Notes: a model not told the origin generated them from the sequence alone. DNA of 64,000 nt from Spartobacteria bacterium UBA695 (GCA_002298145.1 DBMP01000008.1:106643-170642), one strand, 5' to 3'. Positions 44,284 through 53,965 are shown, counted from the stretch's first letter. Made by a program: numbers and translations.

Positions 44284-45596
44284 AGCCCCAAGCCCAAGCT
44301 CAAGGCCGCGCCGACCAGCAGCCCGCCAAGAAGGCCAAGCATGGAGAGCTTGACGCGGCTGGGGCCCACCGGCTCAGAGGGCAGAATGGCCGGTTCGAAA
44401 ACGCGAAGATTCGTCAGCTCGACGCCCCTGGCAATGTCGGCTTCCCTCAGGCGTTTGAGGATGGCCTCGTAAAGCGCCCGGTCGGTTTCCACATCGCGGA
44501 AGAGGACGTTGTAGGGAAGGGCCTGGCGGTTGAGCAAAAGGGCGGCATTCTCCTGCTCTTTCAGCGCCGCTTCGAAGCTCTTCTCCGTAACGACGGCCTC
44601 CTCATAGCTAGCCCGGATCAGCTCCGGCATTTTCAGCACGGCGGCCCGCAGCGCCTCCCGGGCATCCAGCAGCTGCGCGCGCACTTGGAGGTTCTTTGGG
44701 TGCTTGTCGGGATAGCGTAGGCTGAGCTCGGCAATTCTTACCTCCAGGGAGGTGATTTGCTGTTTGCATTCCAGCACCGATGGATGCTCTGAAACCGCCG
44801 CGATGCCAAGCAGTTCCCGCACGTCGCCCGCGTGTTCCATCGCCTTGAGGTAGTCGGCTTCGAGCCGCAGCCGCACGGCCTTGGCCTCGGTGAGCTGGGC
44901 CTTCTGGGTTTTAAGCTTCGCCACCAGGGCCTCCTGCTTTTCCTCCACCAACAAGGAACCGTGCAATTCTTTGTAGGTTTGCAGGGCTTCCTCGGAATGT
45001 TGCAGCTTGGCTTTGAGGTTCGCCGCTTCGTCCACCAAGTACTTCACCGCCAGCCGCGAGGTGGAGGCCCGCTGCTCCATGAGCGTCGCGAGGAACTCGT
45101 CGGCAAGCGATTGCGCCAGCCTTTGCGCCGTTTGCGGATCGCTGAACTCCCCGGTAATATCAATGAGGCGGGGGCCTTTGCGAATCTCGACCCTCGTGCT
45201 CCCCAGGACGCGGTCAATCGCCTCCTCGGTGGACAACTCCCCCGCTCCGCCCGCAAAGGCAGGGCAGCTGCGCAGACCGTGCTTCTCCACCACGTTTTTG
45301 AGGAAGGCGCGGCTGCGGAAGTTGGCCACGATGGTCGCCACGACCTCCTGCTGGCCGGTGTCTTGGGCGCGCGGATCGTCGGATTTGAGCGGATTGGTTT
45401 CGTCGGCCATGATTTCGATGACTGCGATGGAACGAAAGATGGCCGCCTGCCGGGCCGCATAGCCCAGGCCGATGAACAGGCCCGCGAAGGCGCAGAGCGC
45501 GATCAGCCACGCCTTTTCGCGCAGGGCACGGCCCGCTCCACGAAAGCTGAATTTCCGGATCCCGCCTTCGTTTTCAAATTCGCCGGTATCTTTCAT
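44247..45596 (-). CDS. Wzz/GumC-type polysaccharide chain-length/export co-polymerase
   Basis: The 449-residue protein has two membrane helices (about residues 30-48 and 420-440) flanking a long periplasmic segment of coiled-coil heptads (about 180-380). It also has the Wzz N-terminal motif (RSIAVIEIMADETNP) and the Pro-rich region before the second helix (PAILPSEPVGPSRVK). It sets polymer length or couples polymerisation to export. There is no C-terminal BY-kinase domain. I start at 45596 (MKDTGEF); an ATG at 45671 would add 25 Arg-rich residues. Its position opposite the transferases supports a shared surface polysaccharide. Confidence 0.85.
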   Translation of the reverse strand: MKDTGEFENEGGIRKFSFRGAGRALREKAWLIALCAFAGLFIGLGYAARQAAIFRSIAVIEIMADETNPLKSDDPRAQDTGQQEVVATIVANFRSRAFLKNVVEKHGLRSCPAFAGGAGELSTEEAIDRVLGSTRVEIRKGPRLIDITGEFSDPQTAQRLAQSLADEFLATLMEQRASTSRLAVKYLVDEAANLKAKLQHSEEALQTYKELHGSLLVEEKQEALVAKLKTQKAQLTEAKAVRLRLEADYLKAMEHAGDVRELLGIAAVSEHPSVLECKQQITSLEVRIAELSLRYPDKHPKNLQVRAQLLDAREALRAAVLKMPELIRASYEEAVVTEKSFEAALKEQENAALLLNRQALPYNVLFRDVETDRALYEAILKRLREADIARGVELTNLRVFEPAILPSEPVGPSRVKLSMLGLLGGLLVGAALSLGLGLYRGVPSRKSVE

Positions 45597-45686
45597 AGGA
45601 TCCTTTCGCCGACCAAGTGAGACCGCCAGGGAGGGGAGGAGGGACCTTAAGCCGCGTGCGCCCTCCCTCAACGCGGCGCCTGAGCT

Positions 45687-46697
45687 TTACTCCACGGGCA
45701 CCTTGCAGATGACGCAGGTTCCCGAGCCAGGCGCAGATTGGAAGAGCAACTCGGCCTCGATCAGGTCCGCACGGTAACGCATTGAGGCCAGCCCGAGGCC
45801 GGAGGAACGCCGCTCACCGTCCTCCATACCATGGCCGTTATCGGTCACCGAAAGCGTCAAGAGTGCGTCCGTTTTGCGCATCCGGACGGTGATGCAATTA
45901 CCCCCGCTGTGGCGCGCGGCGTTGTGCATCGCCTCATGCGCGATGCGAAAAAGCTGGATGGCGATCGTCTCGTTCTTCAGCCCCGCGGGCCAGCCGCCCT
46001 CAATGCCGCATTTGACGGGATAGGCGGCGCACAACTGCGCGGCGACACTCCGCAGCCTGGCCACAAAGCCCTCCCCGGCCAGCGTCTCGGGCGCGAGGTT
46101 GTAGACCAGCTCGCGCGTCCGGCCCGCCATTTGCCGCGTCAGGTCGGCGATGTGGGCGGCCACCTTGGCCTGCGTTTCGTCGCCTTCGGCAAGGCGCTTT
46201 TCCAGCAGCTTGGAGATCAACGCCGCCGCCGCGAGTTCCTGGCAAAGCTCGTCGTGAAGATCGCACGCCAGGCGGCGCAGCTCCCGTTCGCTGGCCTCAA
46301 CGATCTGCTTTTCGAGCCGCCGAATCGCGGAAAGATCATGAAGACGCCCCGCGACCCCGGTCGTCTCGCCTCGCGCGTCGCACACCCGGTGATGACTGAT
46401 CCGGCAGGGCAGCTTATTGCCCAGCGTGAGGTTGCAGCTCCGCACGACGCCGTCGGACAGCACGGCCTCCTCCTGCCGGAGCACCAGGCAGGCGAAACGG
46501 GCCGGGAAAAAGCGCGCCATGGGGCTGCCGATCAGTTCGTCAAGTTCCACGCCGAAGAGCGCCGCACACCGCGGATTCGCAAACCGGCATACGCCAGCGA
46601 AATCACGAAAATAGAGCGCGTCCGGGGCGCTCCGGACCATGGCGGCAGAGATTTCGCCATAGGGAACTGGCGTCGACGGGAGTTGGGCAAGTTTCAT
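45687..46697 (-). CDS. Cytoplasmic PAS sensor histidine kinase, HisKA_3 type
   Basis: The 336-residue kinase has one PAS domain (about residues 18-125; SAPDALYFRDFAGVCRFANPRC), a HisKA_3 box (ACDLHDELCQELAAAAL, phospho-acceptor H148) and an HATPase domain (HEAMHNAARHSGG, DNGHGM, SGLGLASM). No membrane helix is present, so the signal is sensed inside the cell. It lies downstream of the NtrC-like regulator and upstream of the chain-length gene. HisKA_3 kinases normally pair with NarL-type regulators, so the pairing here is unusual. The frame can be read further upstream to 47312, but that part overlaps the regulator gene. Confidence 0.88.
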   Translation of the reverse strand: MKLAQLPSTPVPYGEISAAMVRSAPDALYFRDFAGVCRFANPRCAALFGVELDELIGSPMARFFPARFACLVLRQEEAVLSDGVVRSCNLTLGNKLPCRISHHRVCDARGETTGVAGRLHDLSAIRRLEKQIVEASERELRRLACDLHDELCQELAAAALISKLLEKRLAEGDETQAKVAAHIADLTRQMAGRTRELVYNLAPETLAGEGFVARLRSVAAQLCAAYPVKCGIEGGWPAGLKNETIAIQLFRIAHEAMHNAARHSGGNCITVRMRKTDALLTLSVTDNGHGMEDGERRSSGLGLASMRYRADLIEAELLFQSAPGSGTCVICKVPVE

Positions 46698-46879
46698 TTG
46701 GATGCGGGTTCGTTTTTGCACGAAGCCTCGCTCGCCGCCTGAAGGAAAAAACCATGTTTCCCCCGGCTTGCAGCCATTGATCCGCCGATGGGGGCCCTCC
46801 GGGTAGGAACGCGCTGAGGCTTGGCGATCCCCGCATCGCTCGGAGCGGCACAGCCCCCGCCCCGCCCCAACCCTCAATA

Positions 46880-46923
46880 TAAAATATAAAAGCAGGCGCC
46901 CGGTCCTGTTTAGGGAACCGGGC
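46880..46923 (-). terminator. Probable terminator of the NtrC-like regulator gene
   Basis: A 9-bp GC-rich stem (46894-46902 with 46915-46923) is followed on the minus strand by CTGCTTTTATATTTTA. It lies about 34 bases after the regulator stop. The T-run is imperfect, so termination may be partial. Confidence 0.65.
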
Positions 46924-46956
46924 GCATGCCTGGCAGGGGAAGTGGGATAAAGAGCG

Positions 46957-48432
46957 TCAGATCCGCACCCCGATGGGCGGCTGCGGCTTGACGGCCACGA
47001 CGGGGGCCACGAGGGGAAGATTCCGGTTCCGCGCGAGCGTGAGCACCAGGGTCGGGTCCTCGGCGCGGTATTGATGAAGCTTGTTGCGCAACGTTCGCAC
47101 GCTGATCTTGAGCAGGCCAGCGGCGCGCGTCCGGTTCTGGTTGGTGATTTCCAGAGCCCGGAGAACTTGCCTCTTCTCCATCTCCTCCAGCGTGAGCAGC
47201 GGCTCGCCGCCCGAAGGGCTCGCGGAGCTTTCGCCGTTGCGCTGGGGAAGCGCGCCAATGCGCTTGGTGTCGAGCCACTGGAAGGATTCGGCCTCCAGGC
47301 GCGTGCCGCCATCGGTCAGCATTACGGCGCGGTCTAGGACGTTCTCCAGCTCGCGCACATTCCCCGGCCAGGAGTAGGCCATGAGGTGCCGGAGCGCCTC
47401 CTCGGAAATGCCGCACGGCTTGCCGCCGGAGGTGGAGCGCTCCAGCCAGTCGTAAACCATGGCGGGCAGGTCGGCGATGCGTTCGCGCAACGGCGGAACG
47501 TGCAGGATGGAACGGCTCAGATACTGGTGGAACTCCGGCAGGAAGCCGCCGCGCGCCACGCAACCGGCGAGGTCGCGCTGCGTCGTGGCTACCACGCGGA
47601 TATCCAGCTCCAGGCTGCGCTCGCCGCCCAGGCGTACCCACTGACCGGTTTTCAGCGCATCCAGGAGCTTCACCTGGACACACAGAGGCAGTTCGGAGAC
47701 CTCGTCGAGAAGCAGCGTGCCGCCCTGGGCGAGTTCCAACCGACCGCCCTTGAGCACCCGGCGGCAGCCGCCATCGTCGCAGGTCTCGGTGATCCGGCCA
47801 AAAAGTTCGTTTTCAAGCGCCGACTCCTCGGCTCCGGCGCAGTTGACCCGCACCAGAGGCCCGTCGGCCCGCGTGCTGGCGCGGTGCACCATCCCAGCCA
47901 CGCGGCACTTCCCCGTGCCCCGTTCGCCGGAAATGAGAATCGGGTCATTGCCCGCGCCCATGTGGGCCACCAGCGAGCGCAGGTGGCGGATTCCGGGCGA
48001 ATCCCCCACCATCTCTCGCTCGCAGCAGAGTTCCCCCTCCAGGTAGCGGCGCACCTGCAGGCCGTGCCGGAATGCGGCGGCCCGCTCCATGGCGGCGCGG
48101 AGCGCATCCAGGGAATACGGCTTGCCCAGGTAATCAAACGCCCCTGCCCTCAGGCAGCGAATGACGGCTTCCCCGGTGCTGTTTCCGCTCAAGACAAGAG
48201 CAATGGGCGGAAGCTCCATGCCGGCGGTCCGCGCAAGCAAATCGCTTCCGCTCCCATCCGGCAGGTCGAGATCGACCAGCAGCAAATCAAAGAATTCCTG
48301 CTTTAGGAGCCGGTCCGCTTCGGCGAGCGTCCCGGCGGTTGCAACCGAGTATTGTTGCGAGCGCAGAAAGGCCTCAAGCACCCTGCGGCCCGACGGTTCA
48401 TCATCGACGATTAGGATTTTCTCAAAATTCAT
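46957..48432 (-). CDS. NtrC-like response regulator (receiver-AAA+-Fis) lacking GAFTGA
   Basis: The 491-residue protein has a receiver domain (D10/D11, phospho-acceptor D54 in LLLVDLDLPDG), a sigma54-interaction AAA+ domain and a Fis-type helix-turn-helix (EKRQVLRALEITNQN, RAAGLLKISVRTLRNKLHQY). Walker A is GERGTGKC at about 167-174, Walker B is GGTLLLDEV, and SYWPGN-like AYSWPGNVRELENVL is present. The GAFTGA loop that contacts sigma54 is absent: after ELFG comes RITETCDDGGCRR. It therefore probably does not activate sigma54 promoters in the usual way. I start at 48432 (MNFEKIL). The function may be repression or activation of sigma70 promoters. Confidence 0.88.
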   Translation of the reverse strand: MNFEKILIVDDEPSGRRVLEAFLRSQQYSVATAGTLAEADRLLKQEFFDLLLVDLDLPDGSGSDLLARTAGMELPPIALVLSGNSTGEAVIRCLRAGAFDYLGKPYSLDALRAAMERAAAFRHGLQVRRYLEGELCCEREMVGDSPGIRHLRSLVAHMGAGNDPILISGERGTGKCRVAGMVHRASTRADGPLVRVNCAGAEESALENELFGRITETCDDGGCRRVLKGGRLELAQGGTLLLDEVSELPLCVQVKLLDALKTGQWVRLGGERSLELDIRVVATTQRDLAGCVARGGFLPEFHQYLSRSILHVPPLRERIADLPAMVYDWLERSTSGGKPCGISEEALRHLMAYSWPGNVRELENVLDRAVMLTDGGTRLEAESFQWLDTKRIGALPQRNGESSASPSGGEPLLTLEEMEKRQVLRALEITNQNRTRAAGLLKISVRTLRNKLHQYRAEDPTLVLTLARNRNLPLVAPVVAVKPQPPIGVRI

Positions 48433-48525
48433 GAGGCCGCCAGAATACGCCCACCAATGGGATGGACAATCGGGTGGCGGCACGTTGCGCGCGTGAGCCT
48501 TTCCCTGAAATGGCCCCTCTGAAAA

Positions 48526-49689
48526 TCAGAAGACGAGGGCGAACTGCAACCCGACCGCCAAGGCGTTGTCCTGGCGGATCAAGGCTCCGGGGTTGAAAAG
48601 ATACTGGATATCGGGCTGCACCGTGAGCCATTCGCTGGCTTTGAATTTGTAGGTGGCTTCGAGAACCGCCTCATGATGCGCCTCGGGCGGTTCCCCGGCT
48701 GCGTCACGCAGGGCGGAGCTGACCCGGGTAAAACTGAACCCCAGGCCTGCAATGTCCTCCCCCCGCCCGGGGATGAGCCCTTTGAAGGTCAGCCCCGTCT
48801 CACCGTAGAACGGCACCACGCTGCGCTCCGCGGGCGCGCCGCCGATGCGCAGAAAGGCATTGATCCCGGCATCCTTGCTCCCCGGTTCCCGCCACAGCGG
48901 CTGATCGGCGACAACGTAACCGCCCGCGTCGGAGATCCGGCCTTTTTCCGGAAAGGCCTCATTCTCCGCCGGGGTGTGGTAGAACGCGCCGAGCTTGTAC
49001 GTGCCTCCATCCTTTCTGGGCGTCCACGCGGCCTCCGCCAGGGCCAGGGCTCCCCGCCGGGCATCGAGGGTCCAGTCGAGGCCATGCGGATTCCCTACCG
49101 CGTCGCCCACGTCGCCATCGTAGAGGCCCACCTGGATGGAAAAAGTCTCCCCGGCTTTCCACCGAGCCCGCACCCCCGGCCCGGCGACCGGGTAGACTGG
49201 GGCACGGAAATTCCGGGCAATGAGCGGAATGGACCCGAAGGCGCTGTTGATGAAATTCGCCCCGTTTTCTGACAAAAAGAACTCGTTATCGGTAAGCAGC
49301 TGCCCCGCGCGAAGGGAAAAACCGCCCACCTCCTGTTGCAGCCAGACTTCGTAGAGGCGCAGGGAATCGTAGGTGTCGATATTGCTCACGCCGTTGAAGT
49401 CGTGGACGTACTTATCCGTGAGGCTCGCTCCGTGAGGGTAAAGCCCGCTCACCAGGAAGCTTCCGCCGCTCCAGTCCACGAGCTTGTCCAGATCCCCCTG
49501 GATTCCCACGTTCAGGACAGCATCGTAAACCGCCCCCTGCCGGTACCCGCCCAACAGGTTTCCAAAGCCCTCGCCGGTGTAGGAAATCGGAAACGTCAGC
49601 CCCGGCTTTTGCTCCGGCGCATCTCCTGCCCAGGCCGTGAAAGGGGAAAGCAACCCCAGAAACAAAACTGGCAATATCCATTTTTCCAT
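48526..49689 (-). CDS. OprB-family carbohydrate-selective porin
   Basis: The 387-residue protein has a signal peptide (hydrophobic at residues 4-19, cleavage near AWAGDA) and the OprB pattern: SYTGEGFGNLLGGYRQG, LRLYEVWLQQEVGGFSLRAGQLLTDNEFF, and a C-terminal amphipathic strand ending in LQFALVF with terminal Phe. It should form a 16- to 18-stranded outer-membrane barrel that admits sugars. The ATG at 49689 gives the signal peptide directly; a start at 49773 would add 28 residues ahead of it. It is divergent from the hybrid kinase and 93 bases upstream of the regulator gene. Confidence 0.9.
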   Translation of the reverse strand: MEKWILPVLFLGLLSPFTAWAGDAPEQKPGLTFPISYTGEGFGNLLGGYRQGAVYDAVLNVGIQGDLDKLVDWSGGSFLVSGLYPHGASLTDKYVHDFNGVSNIDTYDSLRLYEVWLQQEVGGFSLRAGQLLTDNEFFLSENGANFINSAFGSIPLIARNFRAPVYPVAGPGVRARWKAGETFSIQVGLYDGDVGDAVGNPHGLDWTLDARRGALALAEAAWTPRKDGGTYKLGAFYHTPAENEAFPEKGRISDAGGYVVADQPLWREPGSKDAGINAFLRIGGAPAERSVVPFYGETGLTFKGLIPGRGEDIAGLGFSFTRVSSALRDAAGEPPEAHHEAVLEATYKFKASEWLTVQPDIQYLFNPGALIRQDNALAVGLQFALVF

Positions 49690-49911
49690 ATCCAAACGCT
49701 CCCATAATGAAATATGGTCTCGAACCGGAAGTCGAATTCGATCTTTAGCAATTCTGCGCAAAAGAATGAACAAAAAGGATCCGGTGTTTGACTCTGTTCT
49801 AAACTGATCCCTAAACCGTGCGCTAATGTACGGAGCCCAACCGGGTCAGCCTTGACATCATAGATCGCAAATGATGAGTAACGGATTCCTTTGCCGAAAG
49901 TGAACGCTTGA

Positions 49912-51576
49912 ATGAGCCCTATTTTCCCGCGAAAAAAAAACCAGACCAGCACACCGTCTCCATCCAAGAGCAAAAAGCAACCCGCTGGGCCATTGCCCGC
50001 CGCACCGGAGAAAGATGATGCTCCGGCGCGTACTCCGGACTCCTTTGCCAAAGCGCAGATAGAGGACGAGGAGATCCAGTTCCAGAGGGCCATGCTCAAC
50101 GGCATTCCCGACCTGGCATGGATGAAGGACAAAGACGGCATTTTCCTGGCCGTCAACAAGGCGTGGACAAAGTTCCTGAATAAACCGGCCAGAGCGGCGG
50201 TGGGGAGATCGGTGCTCGAAGTCTTTGGCGAGGAGGTCGGCCGCAGGCTCTACCTCCAGGACCTTGATATCATCAAAGCGGGAGTCCCCAAGCGGTTCGA
50301 AGAGTTCTTCATGGTCAACGGCAAGCCGGTTTGGGTCGATACCATCATCACCCCGTACCTGGACGCGAAAAACTGCGTCTCGGGGACCATCGGGATTGCC
50401 CGCGATATCACCGAGCGCAAGCACGCCGAGGAGCGTATCTTGCGCACCCAGCGGATGGAGAGCCTGGGAGTGCTCGCCAGCGGCATCGCGCACGATCTCA
50501 ATAACATCCTGGGGCCGATCCTCATGGCGACCTCCATGCTCCAGGAAAATATCAAGGACGAGGCCAACCGGGAGTTGATCGGCATCATTGAGGAAGCCGC
50601 CCAGCGCGGAACCGACATCGTCGGCCAAGTCCTCACCTTCGCCCGAGGGGCCAAGGGCCAGCGCAAAACGGTCGACACGCGCTACTTGCTCGAACAAGTC
50701 GAACGCATCCTGCGCAAGGCCATGCCCGAGACCGTCAAGTTCATCACCAACCTTCCCGAAGATTTATCCAATATCACCGGCGATCTCACCCAGCTCCACC
50801 GGGTCTTCATGAACCTCTGCGTGAACGCGCGGGATGCCATGCCCTCCGGAGGCCAGCTGACCCTCAGCGGCCATAATACCGAGGTGGACCAGGTAGCCGC
50901 CGAGCACAACCCCGACGCACAGCCCGGCCACTACGTCTGCATCAACGTCGCCGACACGGGCATCGGCATACCGGAGCAAATCCGGGAAACCATTTACGAT
51001 CCGTTTTTCACCACCAAGGAGATCGGCAAAGGCACCGGTCTGGGGCTCTCGACCGTGCTCGCCATTGTGAAAAATCACGGCGGATTTGTGACGCTCAATT
51101 CCAAGGTGGGCAACGGCTCAGTTTTCTCCGTCTACCTGCCCTCCACCCAGAGCAAGGTCCAGCCCGAAAAGGCCCCCCCCGTGACGCTGCCCCCCAACGG
51201 CAAGGGCGAGATGATCCTGGTCGTGGACGACGAACTGCCGATCTGCAAAATGATCGAGACGATCCTGACGAAAAAAGGCTACCGGGTCCTCACAGCCCTG
51301 GGCGGCCACGAGGCGCTACGGCTTTTCGCCGAGCATCACGAGCAAATCGGGGCCGTCCTGACCGACCTCGCCATGCCTGAAATGGGCGGCGTGGAGCTCA
51401 TCCGGCGGCTCAAGGCGGCCCAGCCCGGTCTCCCAATCATCGCCTCCACCGGCCAATCCAGCGAGCAGCGCTACAACGACCTCAATTCCCTGGACGTGCA
51501 ATGGCGGCTCTCAAAGCCCTACGGCGCGCAGCAGCTCCTCGCCATCGTGCGCGAGGCAGTAACGTCCCGGGCTTGA
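49912..51576 (+). CDS. Hybrid PAS sensor histidine kinase with C-terminal receiver
   Basis: The 554-residue protein has a basic, Pro/Ser-rich N-terminal stretch (residues 1-50), a PAS/PAC pair (about 60-175), a HisKA domain with GIAHDLNNIL (phospho-acceptor H194), an HATPase domain (NLCVNARDAMP, DTGIGIP, GTGLGLSTV) and a receiver domain (D485 in LTDLAMPEMGG). It lacks membrane helices. The architecture matches soluble hybrid kinases that report to an Hpt or a separate regulator; no partner is linked. It is divergent from the porin. Confidence 0.92.
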   Translation: MSPIFPRKKNQTSTPSPSKSKKQPAGPLPAAPEKDDAPARTPDSFAKAQIEDEEIQFQRAMLNGIPDLAWMKDKDGIFLAVNKAWTKFLNKPARAAVGRSVLEVFGEEVGRRLYLQDLDIIKAGVPKRFEEFFMVNGKPVWVDTIITPYLDAKNCVSGTIGIARDITERKHAEERILRTQRMESLGVLASGIAHDLNNILGPILMATSMLQENIKDEANRELIGIIEEAAQRGTDIVGQVLTFARGAKGQRKTVDTRYLLEQVERILRKAMPETVKFITNLPEDLSNITGDLTQLHRVFMNLCVNARDAMPSGGQLTLSGHNTEVDQVAAEHNPDAQPGHYVCINVADTGIGIPEQIRETIYDPFFTTKEIGKGTGLGLSTVLAIVKNHGGFVTLNSKVGNGSVFSVYLPSTQSKVQPEKAPPVTLPPNGKGEMILVVDDELPICKMIETILTKKGYRVLTALGGHEALRLFAEHHEQIGAVLTDLAMPEMGGVELIRRLKAAQPGLPIIASTGQSSEQRYNDLNSLDVQWRLSKPYGAQQLLAIVREAVTSRA

Positions 51577-51609
51577 CATCCCCACCCCGTCCGGGGCCAC
51601 TCTCGCGGA

Positions 51610-53922
51610 ATGTTATTGAGGACCCGTCAACCCCTTGCCCTTCACGCGCTTTGTGCGATCGGCGGCATCGTGGCGGCGGATCAGCTGAATTCACCCCACT
51701 GGGCCTGGGCGGCGGCGCTGGGTAGTGCACTCTGGATCGCATGGGGTATCGCCCGGCAAAAGCGGGAGCGCGCGGCCCGCTGGCTCGCGGCGGCGGCCAC
51801 CGTCAGCCTTTTCTTTGCATGGAACGCCTACCGGCTCAGCGACGGACCGGGAGCCGCACTGGTCCGGACGGTGCCGCCCCGGGGCTGCGTCGTCAAAGGC
51901 ACCGGCATCGTCGACAGCGAGCCGGAGCCGGACCGGCGCTTCCACCTCCGGCTGGAGGCGCTCGACCTGGGCGACGGCAAACCCACGGCCGTCCGCGCCC
52001 CGGTCATCGTTCGCTGGAACAACCGGGGAGCGCTTCATTACGGCGACCGGATCGAGTTCACCGGCGACCTGCACCCCATCCCCCCGCCCCGCAACCCCGG
52101 CACGTTCGACAGCCCTGCCTACTGGAGAACCCAGGGCATTACCTGCGAGCTGCGCATCCGCTTCAACAACGACGTGCGCCTCATCGAGTCCAACTGCGGC
52201 CGCCCCTTCGTGGCCCACTCCATCGCGCTGCGCCACTGGCTGGAAGGCGTACTCGCGCTCGACCTCGAAGATTCGCCCGACCTGACGGCGCTCATCCAAA
52301 GCATGGTCCTCGGCTCCCAGGGCGATTCCATGGAGGAAACCCGCGCCCTCTTTCAGTACACCGGCACCATGCACCTCTTTGCCGTCAGCGGCATGAATGT
52401 CGCCATGCTGGCCGCAGTCGCCACCAGCGTGCTCATGGCTCTGGGGCTCCCTCGGCGCGCCATGGCCATCACCGTGATCCCTCTCTTGTGGGCTTACTGC
52501 TACGCCACAGGGCTCACCCCCAGCAGCCTGCGGGCGACCGTCATGGCCACAGTCTACCTGGGCGGCCTACTGCTCAACCGTTTCGCGCTCTCCTGGAACA
52601 CCCTGGGAGCCTCGGCACTGGTGCTCCTGGTGGCAAACCCGGGCAACCTGTTCACCTCCGGCTTCCAGCTCTCCTTCCTGATGGTCGCCTTCCTGTTCCT
52701 TTGCACCGGGCCCATCCAGCGCCGGGTGACACCCTGGGTCGAGCCCGATCCGTTTTTGCCCCAGACGCTCTGGTCCCCGTGGCTGCGGGCGCGCACTTGG
52801 GGGGCCCGGCATCTATTGGAAGGGGTGGCCGTTTCGACCGTCGCCTGGCTTGGCTCCACGCCGCTCATGATTCATTATTTTCACCTCTGGTCCCCCTCGA
52901 CAGTCCCCGCCAACCTGATCGCGGCGCTGCTGACCTGGGGGATGCTGGTAACGGGCCTCGCAGCCGTAAGCGCCGGGCTTTTTTGCAAAGGGCTCGCCAT
53001 TGTCTTCAACAACGCCAACTGGCTGATCGCAAAAACGCTGCTCTCGGTAGTCTCCGGCATCGCCTCGGTGCCCTACAGCCATGTTTTTGTCGAAACCCCA
53101 TCGCTGGGGCCCACGCCGCTGTGCGAGGTCGAGGCGCTCGATCTCCCTGGCGGCGCGGCCATCCATGTGCGGATCAACTCAAAGGAGCAAGGCCAGCGCG
53201 ACTGGCTGGTGGATTGCGGCAACGAGAACGCGGTGACGTTTACCGTGGCCCCGTACCTGCGGAGCCGGGGCGTCAACCGGCTCCAAGGCGTGGTGTTGAC
53301 CCATGGCGATGCGCAGCACATCAGCGGCCTCCTAACGCTGCTCAAGGAAACGCCGGTTGACGAGGTCGTCGACTCCTACCTGCCCGACCGCTCCCCCTCC
53401 CGCAAAGCGATCCAGAAAGAGCTCGCCGATCAGGCACGCGGGAAATCGCTCGTTTGCCGGGGCGACCAGCTCACCCTTGCGCCGGGGGTAACGCTCCATG
53501 TCCTCTTCCCCCCCGAGGGGCTGGAGGCCGGGCGCGCGGATGACAAAGCCCTCGTCCTGCGGCTCGACGCGGCGGGGCGACGCATCCTGCTTTCCTCTGA
53601 CGCCGGGTTCCGCACGGAAAGCTGGCTGCTCGAAAACGCAGCCCCAGGCGAACTCCGCGCCGACGCCTGGATCAAGCAAACCCATGCGACCGACCTCTCC
53701 GGCACGCCGGACTTTATCGAAGCGGCCCACCCGTCGCTCATCGTCGCCTCCGGGGCCACGTTCCCGGCGCAGGAGCGAATCAAAGAAGAATGGGCCCAGG
53801 CAGTGCAGGCACGGGGAATCCGCCTTCTGCGGCAGGACCTCGGCGGGGCGGCCTGCCTCCGGATCGGCCCAAAGGGAGAGTGGAGCGCCGGAACGTTTCT
53901 CTCCAATCCTACCGAGAATTGA
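51610..53922 (+). CDS. comEC: ComEC/Rec2 DNA-uptake channel protein with degenerate MBL domain
   Basis: The 770-residue protein has N-terminal helices, the DUF4131-type OB-like region (about 90-200) and the competence domain (LFAVSGMNVAMLAAVATSVLMALGL and further helices, about 240-490), which form the inner-membrane pore for single-stranded DNA. A C-terminal metallo-beta-lactamase-like domain begins near 510. Its metal motif reads THGDAQH at 564-570, in which the usual D-H pair is Q-H, and the HHGS box is replaced by THATD. Nuclease activity is therefore doubtful. It precedes the LuxE-like gene by 43 bases. Confidence 0.9.
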   Translation: MLLRTRQPLALHALCAIGGIVAADQLNSPHWAWAAALGSALWIAWGIARQKRERAARWLAAAATVSLFFAWNAYRLSDGPGAALVRTVPPRGCVVKGTGIVDSEPEPDRRFHLRLEALDLGDGKPTAVRAPVIVRWNNRGALHYGDRIEFTGDLHPIPPPRNPGTFDSPAYWRTQGITCELRIRFNNDVRLIESNCGRPFVAHSIALRHWLEGVLALDLEDSPDLTALIQSMVLGSQGDSMEETRALFQYTGTMHLFAVSGMNVAMLAAVATSVLMALGLPRRAMAITVIPLLWAYCYATGLTPSSLRATVMATVYLGGLLLNRFALSWNTLGASALVLLVANPGNLFTSGFQLSFLMVAFLFLCTGPIQRRVTPWVEPDPFLPQTLWSPWLRARTWGARHLLEGVAVSTVAWLGSTPLMIHYFHLWSPSTVPANLIAALLTWGMLVTGLAAVSAGLFCKGLAIVFNNANWLIAKTLLSVVSGIASVPYSHVFVETPSLGPTPLCEVEALDLPGGAAIHVRINSKEQGQRDWLVDCGNENAVTFTVAPYLRSRGVNRLQGVVLTHGDAQHISGLLTLLKETPVDEVVDSYLPDRSPSRKAIQKELADQARGKSLVCRGDQLTLAPGVTLHVLFPPEGLEAGRADDKALVLRLDAAGRRILLSSDAGFRTESWLLENAAPGELRADAWIKQTHATDLSGTPDFIEAAHPSLIVASGATFPAQERIKEEWAQAVQARGIRLLRQDLGGAACLRIGPKGEWSAGTFLSNPTEN

Positions 53923-53965
53923 AAGTCATTGGTATCAGCGCCGTTTCATGATTCCTTAGAGGACC

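Noticed and set aside
46698..47312. In-frame N-terminal extension of the HisKA_3 kinase
   Set aside because: It overlaps the NtrC-like gene and is Arg/Ser/Pro-rich; the ATG at 46697 directly precedes the PAS domain.
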